Source of the DNA: Vanessa cardui
Taxonomy: Eukaryota > Arthropoda > Insecta > Lepidoptera > Nymphalidae
Length of the DNA stretch: 64,000 bases
Direction: 5' to 3'
Assembly (NCBI RefSeq): GCF_905220365.1
Contig: NC_061146.1
Coordinates: 5,025,538-5,089,537, forward strand
Under the pieces are notes generated by a model. The model worked only from the letters and a program-made list of their open reading frames with translations. It did no database searches and was not told the origin of the DNA. Below, one piece after another: positions 51,407 through 62,800 of this stretch. A program made the position numbers and the translations under genes. Numbering within the stretch: the stretch's first letter is position 1; every line of letters starts with the position of its first letter.

Positions 51407-54400
51407 AGATAAAATATCTATCTACATATATAGTATGTACATAAAAGTCAGTAAGGTGGAGAGCCTCCGGCAAGAAGACATCGAAGCCGGAGGAGATCTT
51501 CGCTGCTCTTCGATGTACAGTAGTTAATAAGCTGATAAAGTTAGAATAGTAACTACTGTTAATCTCTGTACGCTAAAAAATGTTACAAAAATATTTAATT
51601 AAATTATAAAAAAAGGCACGATCAACTATGAGCCCGTGGATGTAGCTTAAAATAATAATTAAAAAAACATATGTATAAAATTTCGGTAGTTCATAATATT
51701 TATCTATAGATTGTAATCTACCGAAAATTAATGTAGTAGACAGTTCGCAATCTCGCGAGATAGATTATAATCTAATTGTATTTACAATTATATATTTTTT
51801 TCTTAATCTTAATATTTTGTATTAGTACACACGTGGGTGGCTACATTTATGCAGAAAACGGTTTAATAATAATAAATATAATATATTGAAAGCGTATGTC
51901 CCAGTAACAATATTATAAGCGTTGAATATTTTGAGTTATATATTGTGAGGAGACATTACCATTTACTTAATTTGTATATCTATATTATAAGTCAGTAATG
52001 TGTATATGTATTAATAATAAAAAGTTTTCCTCCAGGTGTGGGACAGCACGTCAGAAGATAAGCTGACTTCAGAAGCAGACGGTGACCATGACGTCAGGAA
52101 TGTACATATTAGACGGAGAGCTGCTTCATCAGGAGGTAATATCCCAAATACAAAACTCAATGATACCATAGATTAAGAATTTCATTTATAAAATTATAGA
52201 AACTAAATATTTGTATCAGAAATTACAATAACGATATTTACATGTATTCAATCATAATATTGCTATCTCTTTCTTATGCCCTGGTTTAAAAGTTTACAAT
52301 ATTGTGGCACGTTTTATTCTGAGCTATAAGATGGATATTAATAGATTGCCAGCGTTATTTCCACTAAGAAATAAAGAGTTATGGATTATTTATTATTTTG
52401 AATATACATGTTTTACATATACTTGCCTTAAATGATATTATATGCAAAACATGTATATTCAAAGAGTGATGAAATATTTCCAATAATTAAACTACACCAG
52501 ATCGATGATTATATATATTTTGTATCGACAGCTAGTGACGCGCCGTACTTCGCGAGAATGAGGCGGAAATCCCCCGCGCCCTCCGCCTACAGCGACACCA
52601 GAGCCGACGGCTATTTAAGGTAACACATTTGACCATAGCCTAACCTACAACTGGCAAAAAGCTACCATTGACTCCAGTAGCCAAAAGCCCAGGCAAGGAG
52701 GAATATCTTGAGGCCTGTACCGTACATGACCAAAGACCAAGCAGGAAGAACACATTCTATAACATCCTACATATAAACCAATATAACGAGACATACATAG
52801 AATTGACAATTAGAAATATGTATAGAATAAATTTAAATGAAAAACACAGAGATGCTTAATATTCATAAATATAAATGAATGGATTTGTGTTAGTCTGTAA
52901 CTGTGTTAGAATTACTTGCCTATTGATTTGTTGATAAACATCATTATTAAGAACTGATGGGTCACAATTTGAAGGATCAGAGATTTACAAGTACCGAGAT
53001 GATGCCTAAGACCATAGTTGATGGTACACTGATGCTGTAAGAGGTGTTTACCGTCCCATAGAATTTTCTATATTATAAACGGATATTTATTTGGTAGAAC
53101 GACTTTGTGCAAACTTGTCTGGGTTGGTCCCAACCACTCGTATTTTGGTGTTCCTGTTTATGTAGGGTGAGTAAACGAGTTACTAATATAGTATATAATA
53201 AGCACAAAGGATATAACATCTTAGTTGCCAAGGTTGGTGGCGAATTGGCGATGACAGGAATGGTTAATGTTTCTTACAGCGCCATTGTCAGGATAAAATT
53301 GGTCATTTGGCATAAATTTGGTCAGGAAGTGGAGAAGATAATGATTGTTTATGTATGTGTAATACTTACGTCTTACAAATACATATTTGTAGTATTTAGT
53401 GAGTAAAGCTTCCAGGTACAGTCAGAGTAACAAGTGATTATATATGTGCAAATGTTTCTGCCCCCAGGGTACAGTCCCAGTCGGAAGGCGTGTCGCGGCA
53501 CCGGCGCTCGGCGAGCTTTGCGGGCACGCACCACTTCACCTACAACGTACTCACACACCAGATCAATGGTGATTACATACATTAACATAGTAAGAATTCT
53601 GTACCCCCATTTATTGGTATCAGGCCTATTCAATCTAGGAAGAAATAGTAATTACTATATTACACTATGAACCCAGATTCTATGATCCAATGTTCCTCGG
53701 CTAGAAAAGTTCAAGAGTCTGTTAGTGATGTAAAAATTGCAACTAGTATTGATCTGCTAACTTTATAATTGGGCTTGCAATTATGGAGATTCTAGGATTG
53801 GTTTGTTCTTTGAGGTTTGCTGTCACGCAATTCTCATTAACAGCTTGGATTTAGAGAGATACAGTGTAATATTCTCGTGCCTCGGTAAGCAAAACTGTTC
53901 AAGACATCAATCCTTATATCTTAAGTCTGAAGTGGAGTGAATGAAGTCCAGTCGTGTGGCATCGACACCATTTATTTCTGAGTGCGGTGGTGTTGTTTTT
54001 GCGCATACAATTAAATACTATACTAACACTGTATATTATTTGAGACAGGCCCCTGTGGCTATTATAAGCTATTTGACAATGCGAAAAATAAATTGTGAAT
54101 TATTGTTATCAGTGTATATTATGAGTTTAAAAATGGTTATTTACTAACGAAAGTTAAAAATAAATACTTAATTTATTCAAAAATCCTTAAATAAAAATGG
54201 ATTTTTTCAAACGTTCGTCACGTGACACAAAACGCTCTTGATTGGCCAGGCTTATGATGATGTATCAAATAAAAATACATGAAAGTGATGTCAACGACCC
54301 CATTGCAGCGCCATATTGTCCAAGTAGCGTTATTGCGCGCTATTTAAATATGGAATTTTTAATATGATATTTTTCGGTAAATATGTACTGGAAATAAAAA

Positions 54401-56805
54401 AAAAAACAACTTTTACTGGGTTAAGGCACCTAGTAAAACTTCTACTAAATAATATAAAATGGATTTTAAAAACCAGTCAAATAGCCTATTGTGTCAGGGC
54501 GGTATGGTAAGGGTACATTAATCTGTTTCCAGGTTCCGACTCGAACCAGCGCGACGTGGGGTCGGAGTCGGAGCTGTCGTGCTCGAGCGAAGCGGAGGAG
54601 CGCTACGAGACTTGCTCCAGCGGCGCCAGCGACGCACCCGAGCCGCGCGACACCCGCCCGGAGCCCCCGTGAGTATACTGAACCTAATGACCCTAATAAT
54701 GACCCCCCCCCCCCCACCCTCAGCCAGTGGCGTAGATAGGTGGGGAAGGGCCCCGGTGCATAGAAAAAGAATCGGGCCCTTCCCCCCTCTTTAACTAATA
54801 ATTACTCTTTAAAATTATAGACACCAAATAAGAAATCTCGTGCGCAGGGTCGTGGTCTAGCTACAGAAGCTTAAGGTTTAGTTTAGAGGGCCCCTTGAAC
54901 TCCGGGGCCTTGTGCACTGCACCTCCTGGCCCTACGATAGCTACGCCACTGCCCTCAGCCACACACACACACACACATTTTTTAAATATTGGACAACATC
55001 ACACTACTCTGATCCCAATGTAAGTAGCTGAAGCACTTGTGTTTTGGAAGATCAGAAGTAACGATGGTACCACAAACACCCAGACCCAAGACGACATAGA
55101 AACTAGTAAACCTTCTACATCGACTCGGCCGGGAATCGAACCCGAAACCTCAGAGTGGCGTACCCATGAAAACCGGTGTACGCACCACTCAACCACGGAG
55201 GTCGTCAACCACGGAGGTCGTCAAAATAATAGCCACATGAAATAATAATAAGTATATCAAAGTAATTAGTGAAAAGTAAAGTAAGTAACAGCCTGTACAT
55301 TTCCCACTGCTGAGATAAGGCCTCCTCTTCCATTAAGGAGAGGGTTAGGAACATATTCCAACACGCTGTTCCAATGTGGGTTGGTGGAATGCACATGTGG
55401 CAGAATTTCGATGAAATTAGACACATGCAGGTTTCCTCGCGGTGTTTTTCTTCACCGCCGAGCACGAGATGAATTATAAACACAAATTAAGCACATATAT
55501 ATATATATTAATGCTTGCCTGGGTTTGAACCCGCAATCATCCGTTAAGATGCACGCGTTCTAACCCCTGGTTCATCTCAGATCTATATCAAAGTATAGTA
55601 CGACACAACTTAGATGTAGCATCGGCAAAAGTCGTTAAACCGATCACATCCGAATTGAGTACGCTATCCCAAATTATCAATATTTATTTCTCACGCGAAT
55701 ATGATCTTTGCACAAACGTAATAACTTGTAATATCATATGACCTAATATATTCGTCAATTTGACGCGTCGATTTACATGCACTTGCTTTCTCTGACGCGT
55801 GAATCTATAGCGACGAATAGCGTCGAATGGCGCGATAGGGAGCTATTGGTTGTGTAAATCGGCAGTAATCGGTTTTTTTTTTCATTCCATTGCATTTTCC
55901 CATGCTACATCTAATTTGTGTCGTACTATACGTCTTGTTCACGAGACTGAAAATTTTCAATCAAAGTAACTTTACAATAAATATCGTGCGTAAATTGAAT
56001 GCATGCATATAAGTGGCAAAGTTACCAAATATAATAATAATAATAGCTTTCTTGACTATAGGTTTATACATGTACTTGTATCAACCTACAGTCATACCTA
56101 CATTAAATATAATAGTTTGTAATCTCAACAGTACACACACGTGGAGCGCCGGCGGGGCGGGCGGCAGCGGCGACGGCGGTGGTAGTGCGCGGTACCGCAG
56201 CATCGTGTCCGACGTGTTCGACGGGAAGTTGCTCTCGTCCGTGCAGTGTCTCATATGCGATCGGGTGAGTGTGGTGGTACCACCCTACCGATTCCCTCGA
56301 TGATGTGTACAGTGTGTAACGGGTGCGTCTTGAGTGTGGTGGTACCACTCTACTCTGTGGTGGTTTCCCGGATGTAACGTGTAGTGTGTAACGGGTGCGT
56401 CTTGAGTGTGGTGGTACCACTCTACTCTGTGGTGGTTCCCCGGATGATGCGTACAGTGTGTAACGGGTGCGTCTGCGCAGGTGTCGACGCGCATGGAGAC
56501 GTTCCAGGACCTGTCGCTGCCGATACCGTCGCGCGAGCACCTCGCCATGCTGCGCTGCCAGCAGCCGGCCCTCAGCCAGCACGCGCCGCACGCCGCGCAG
56601 GACTCCTGGGTGAGCTCGCTGACGTTGGCGTCACGTCGCACTCTTAATTCCATATTACATAAAAATAAAAATATTTATTTCATTATTAACAAGTAACAGC
56701 TATAATCAGAAACTGGGACTATCCTAGTAAGTAACTAGTATTGCTACTAGTACTTGTGGCAGGTAGTCCCACTCTTCCATAACATTCTAATACAATATTA
56801 TAAAC

Positions 56806-56837
<32 letters not shown>

Positions 56838-59800
56838 GGTTATATAAAGATCGAAGAGTCGAGATGGCCCAGTGGTTAGAACGCGTGCCTCTTAACCGAT
56901 GGTTGCGGGTTCAAACCCAGGCAGGCACCGCTGATTCATGTGCTTAATTTATCTTTATAATTCATCTCGTGCTCAGCGGTGAAGGGAAACATCGTGAGGA
57001 AACCTGCACGTGACAAATTTCATAGAAATTCTGCCACATGTGTATTCCACCAACCCGCATTGGAACAGCGTGGTGGAATACGTTCCAAACCTTCTCCTCA
57101 AACGGAGAGGAGGCCTATAGCCCAGCAGTGGGAATTTACAGGCTGTTGTTTGTTTGTTTGTTTTTTATATAAAGATCTCTAATATTTATTTCGCTAATTC
57201 TGGTCATATTTTTAGTGTAATATCATAATTTTGCTATTGCTAACGAGCTTCTACTTAAATTTTACTTTAATTTTTAAGAAAAAATCAATAATAGTGACTA
57301 TATTATTTATTTTTTTATGGTATTGGTGGCGGACGTGCTTATATGGGCCACTTGACGGTAAATGGTCACCATCACCCATAGACAATGACGCTGTAAGAAA
57401 TATTAACCATTCCTTACATCGTCAATGTGCCACCAACCTTGGGAACTAAGATGTTATGTCCCTTGTGCCTGTAGTTACACTGGCTCACTCACCCTTCAAA
57501 CCGGAACACAACAATACTGAGTACTGTTATTTGGCGGTAGAATAACTGATGAGTGGGTGGTACCTATCCAGACAGGGTTGCACAAATCCCTACCACCAAG
57601 TAATATAGAGATAATGAGCCTTTATCTAAAATGATACATAAAAACTTGACAACATGAACTGAGGTAACGATATAATAACAATAACGTTATAAAGGGTTAT
57701 AACGTTATTATATCGTTATAGAATCCGTTATGAGTAACGTCCCTGTGATAAAGGCAACCGAATGGTGACGTCACCAACATTGACTTCAGATATGGTGGCT
57801 GTTGAGTTGGCTGCGGTCCTGGTTCTATGGGCCCGTCGTCTCGCTGCAGGACTGCCTCGCAGCCTTCTTCAGTGCCGATGAGCTTAAGGGCGACAACATG
57901 TATAGGTAAATTGTTTATTTATTTTAATAACAAAAAAAAAAACACTAATTGTCTTAATATCAGAGATAGATTCAGCTCAATATGAATTTATTGCTGGGCT
58001 GAAGTTGAGGATAATGAAAGTCACTAACTGGTTCACGATTTATTAACGAGACGGTACAATTATACGGACTGTGACGCACTTGATAGACACTCTGACTTTT
58101 ATACATGATATATGCCAAAGAATATGAGATACGCAGATGTGAAATATTTTAGTCATAGAATGATTGATGTTTACTTTAATACCTTTGTGCATATACGGCA
58201 CAAATTTTATTGACCCTATATGCACCAACCCGCATTGGAACAGCTTGGTGGAATATGTTCCACCTCACTGGGAGAGGAGGCCTCAGCCCATTAGTGGGAA
58301 ATATACAGGCTGTTGTTGTTCTTGATGTAAACAAGAGTTGACCATTTTTAAGTAAGCACGTTTTTGAACTTTTTCAAAATAAGTCAACTTAAAATATTTA
58401 ATTAAAAAAGTAAAAATTTAAATCATTTTTTTTTTCTTCTGATTTATAAAAACGGTTGAACAGTGGTTATTTATCAATATTCAAGCAATATATATCGGTC
58501 CAAATTTGAAAGTGCGATACGGTAAACGAAATTTTTTTAACAAAAATGCCATATCATATTTCGATTTTTTTTTTGTTTTGTATGGAATAGGTTGGCGGAC
58601 GAGCATATGGGCCACCTGATGGTAAGTGGTCACCATCACCCATAGACAATGACGCTGGAAGAAATATTAACTATTCCTTACATCGTCAATGTGCTACCAA
58701 CCTTGGGAACTAAGATGTTATGTCCTGTGTGCCTGTAGTTACACTGGCTCACTCACCCTTCAAACCGCAACACAACAATACTGAGTACTGTTATTTGGCG
58801 GTAGAATAACTGGTGAGTGGGTGGTACCTATCCAGACGGGCTTGCACAGAGCCGTACCACTAAGAATCTAATCTAATTTGCCTTTGTTCCCGTTTCAGTT
58901 GTTCCCGGTGCAACAAGCTCCGCAACGGTGTGAAGATGTCGGGCGTGATCCGCCTCCCGGAAGTCCTCTGCGTGCATCTGAAACGCTTTCGTCACGAGCT
59001 AATGTCCAGTGCTAAGGTCGCCGCGCGGGTATCGTTTCCTATCAACGATTTGAATATGGCTCCTTACACCCATAAAGGTGTGTTATGTCACGTTTTGTTA
59101 TAATATTGTCTGTATCAACGCGGTTTATTTGTTCTCAGTTATATTGCTGTTAAATTGTAATTTTTTTTTTGTATGTTATAAGTGCTAGTTATTTTAAATC
59201 ATTGGACAGATTGTCAACTCCCTTTAATTTTTTGTTTGTGAGAAAAACAATGTTCAGATGTCTCCTTTTGAGAAAGGTATGGTAGCTGGATCAACTCCAT
59301 GCTGGTTAATTGTTGTTGATGAAATTGATAAGCAAATAGTTGAGACACCGAGATAAAAATATGTTTTTAATTATTATATAATTTATTGCACTTTATTATG
59401 GACATATAAACATTTTTTATTTTGCTAATAATGGCCACCTATAAAAAAACCAGCAAACAAAGCTTTGGAAACGTCGGCGTGAGCAACCAGCTACGTATCG
59501 AGCATACAGTGTGCCCGCAGATTGCACGTCGAAGGTGAGCCGCTACTCGCTGTGCGCCGTCATCTGCCACGCGGGCACGGCGGGCGGCGGACACTACACG
59601 TGCGCGGCGCGCGCGGCCGACGGGCGCTGGGTGGCCTTCGACGACGCCGCCGTCGCGCCCCTCGCGCCGCACCACCTCGCCGCCTGCGAGGCCTACGTGC
59701 TGTTCTACAGGTGAGCACGCGCACACGCGCACACGCGCACACACGCACACACACTACACGTGCGCGGCGCGCGCGGCCGACGGGCGCTGGGTGGCCTTCG

Positions 59801-62800
59801 ACGACGCCGCCGTCGCGCCCCTCGCGCCGCACCACCTCGCCGCCTGCGAGGCCTACGTGCTGTTCTACAGGTGAGCACGCGCACACGCGCACACGCGCAC
59901 ACACGCACACACACTACACGTGCGCGGCGCGCGCGGCCGACGGGCGCTGGGTGGCCTTCGACGACGCCGCCGTCGCGCCCCTCGCGCCGCACCACCTCGC
60001 CGCCTGCGAGGCCTACGTGCTGTTCTACAGGTGAGCACGCGCACACGCGCACACACGCGCACACACGCACACACACTACACGTGCGCGGCGCGCGCGGCC
60101 GACGGGCGCTGGGTGGCCTTCGACGACGCCGCCGTCGCGCCCCTCGCGCCGCACCACCTCGCCGCCTGCGAGGCCTACGTGCTGTTCTACAGGTGAGCAC
60201 GCGCACACGCGCACACACGCGCACACACGCACACACACTACACGTGCGCGGCGCGCGCGGCCGACGGGCGCTGGGTGGCCTTCGACGACGCCGCCGTCGC
60301 GCCCCTCGCGCCGCACCACCTCGCCGCCTGCGAGGCCTACGTGCTGTTCTACAGGTGAGCACGCGCACACGCGCACACACGCGCACACACGCACACACAC
60401 TACACGTGCGCGGCGCGCGCGGCCGACGGGCGCTGGGTGGCCTTCGACGACGCCGCCGTCGCGCCCCTCGCGCCGCACCACCTCGCCGCCTGCGAGGCCT
60501 ACGTGCTGTTCTACAGGTGAGCACGCGCACACGCGCACACACGCGCACACACGCACACACACTACACGTGCGCGGCGCGCGCGGCCGACGGGCGCTGGGT
60601 GGCCTTCGACGACGCCGCCGTCGCGCCCCTCGCGCCGCACCACCTCGCCGCCTGCGAGGCCTACGTGCTGTTCTACAGGTGAGCACGCGCACACGCGCAC
60701 ACACGCGCACACACGCACACACACTACACGTGCGCGGCGCGCGCGGCCGACGGGCGCTGGGTGGCCTTCGACGACGCCGCCGTCGCGCCCCTCGCGCCGC
60801 ACCACCTCGCCGCCTGCGAGGCCTACGTGCTGTTCTACAGGTGAGCACGCGCACACGCGCACACACGCGCACACACGCACACACACTACACGTGCGCGGC
60901 GCGCGCGGCCGACGGGCGCTGGGTGGCCTTCGACGACGCCGCCGTCGCGCCCCTCGCGCCGCACCACCTCGCCGCCTGCGAGGCCTACGTGCTGTTCTAC
61001 AGGTGAGCACGCGCACACGCGCACACACGCGCACACACGCACACACACTACACGTGCGCGGCGCGCGCGGCCGACGGGCGCTGGGTGGCCTTCGACGACG
61101 CCGCCGTCGCGCCCCTCGCGCCGCACCACCTCGCCGCCTGCGAGGCCTACGTGCTGTTCTACAGGTGAGCACGCGCACACGCGCACACACGCGCACACAC
61201 GCACACACACTACACGTGCGCGGCGCGCGCGGCCGACGGGCGCTGGGTGGCCTTCGACGACGCCGCCGTCGCGCCCCTCGCGCCGCACCACCTCGCCGCC
61301 TGCGAGGCCTACGTGCTGTTCTACAGGTGAGCACGCGCACACGCGCACACACGCGCACACACGCACACACACTACACGTGCGCGGCGCGCGCGGCCGACG
61401 GGCGCTGGGTGGCCTTCGACGACGCCGCCGTCGCGCCCCTCGCGCCGCACCACCTCGCCGCCTGCGAGGCCTACGTGCTGTTCTACAGGTGAGCACGCGC
61501 ACACGCGCACACACGCGCACACACGCACACACACTACACGTGCGCGGCGCGCGCGGCCGACGGGCGCTGGGTGGCCTTCGACGACGCCGCCGTCGCGCCC
61601 CTCGCGCCGCACCACCTCGCCGCCTGCGAGGCCTACGTGCTGTTCTACAGGTGAGCACGCGCACACGCGCACACACGCGCACACACGCACACACACTACA
61701 CGTGCGCGGCGCGCGCGGCCGACGGGCGCTGGGTGGCCTTCGACGACGCCGCCGTCGCGCCCCTCGCGCCGCACCACCTCGCCGCCTGCGAGGCCTACGT
61801 GCTGTTCTACAGGTGAGCACGCGCACACGCGCACACACGCGCACACACGCACACACACTACACGTGCGCGGCGCGCGCGGCCGACGGGCGCTGGGTGGCC
61901 TTCGACGACGCCGCCGTCGCGCCCCTCGCGCCGCACCACCTCGCCGCCTGCGAGGCCTACGTGCTGTTCTACAGGTGAGCACGCGCACACGCGCACACAC
62001 GCGCACACACGCACACACACTACACGTGCGCGGCGCGCGCGGCCGACGGGCGCTGGGTGGCCTTCGACGACGCCGCCGTCGCGCCCCTCGCGCCGCACCA
62101 CCTCGCCGCCTGCGAGGCCTACGTGCTGTTCTACAGGTGAGCACGCGCACACGCGCACACACGCGCACACACGCACACACACTACACGTGCGCGGCGCGC
62201 GCGGCCGACGGGCGCTGGGTGGCCTTCGACGACGCCGCCGTCGCGCCCCTCGCGCCGCACCACCTCGCCGCCTGCGAGGCCTACGTGCTGTTCTACAGGT
62301 GAGCACGCGCACACGCGCACACACGCGCACACACGCACACACACTACACGTGCGCGGCGCGCGCGGCCGACGGGCGCTGGGTGGCCTTCGACGACGCCGC
62401 CGTCGCGCCCCTCGCGCCGCACCACCTCGCCGCCTGCGAGGCCTACGTGCTGTTCTACAGGTGAGCACGCGCACACGCGCACACACGCGCACACACGCAC
62501 ACACACTACACGTGCGCGGCGACCAACATGGGCATAAACGACGATGGAATCATCATTCATATTTACTCATTTATTTCATCAGATATTATTTTTCAGAATT
62601 ATATTTGAAACCACTCATAACTGATTCGGTAATTTTAAATTATTTAAACTAGCCCATATACTTTTTTAAACAAGATTAAAAGTGAAAAAATAATTCACAG
62701 GAAAGTGAACCCACAAATGACGATACTGCGGCAGAAGGCAGCTGAGATATTGGAAACGGCTAGCTCGGAACCGAATGACCTCAAGTTCTACATTTCAAAA

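Larger units (their letters stand above)
47867..52035 (+). other. Usp20-33: Usp20-33 intron 7 (4.2 kb) rich in repeats
   Basis: Apart from the entries listed separately, 48300-48620 is a GC-richer patch with repeated GGCGTCC/GGACGCC motifs and a near-palindrome GTCCGTATACCGGAC. The patch at 50890-51120 (AGTCCATCCTGTGAGGCCGC, CTGGCAACGTCGCACTTCC) resembles a dispersed lepidopteran element whose class I do not know. No further exon is visible. Confidence 0.5.

Noticed and set aside
51303..51527. ORFs across the (AT)n run with a GC-richer end (GAGAGCCTCCGGCAAGAAGA)
   Set aside because: The frame depends on the microsatellite and no protein family is recognisable. The GC-richer end may be transposon debris but has no support.
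53540..53550. Alternative exon 10 donor AAC|GTACTC
   Set aside because: It would put exon 11 in a frame (VPTRTSATWG onward) that loses the Ser/Glu-rich sequence and breaks the phase with exon 12.
56103..56653. 162- and 122-codon minus-strand ORFs
   Set aside because: They are shadows of GC-rich exons 12 and 13 and of the 72 bp intron repeat on the opposite strand.
59591..62520. CRISPR-like regular array
   Set aside because: Units are contiguous 160-162 bp copies of exon and donor with no unique spacers, in a eukaryotic gene.
59705..62652. Very long overlapping ORFs (about 880-950 codons) on both strands
   Set aside because: They are created by the stop-free GC-rich 162 bp array. Only the exon 16 frame matches a protein family, and it has a stop in every unit.
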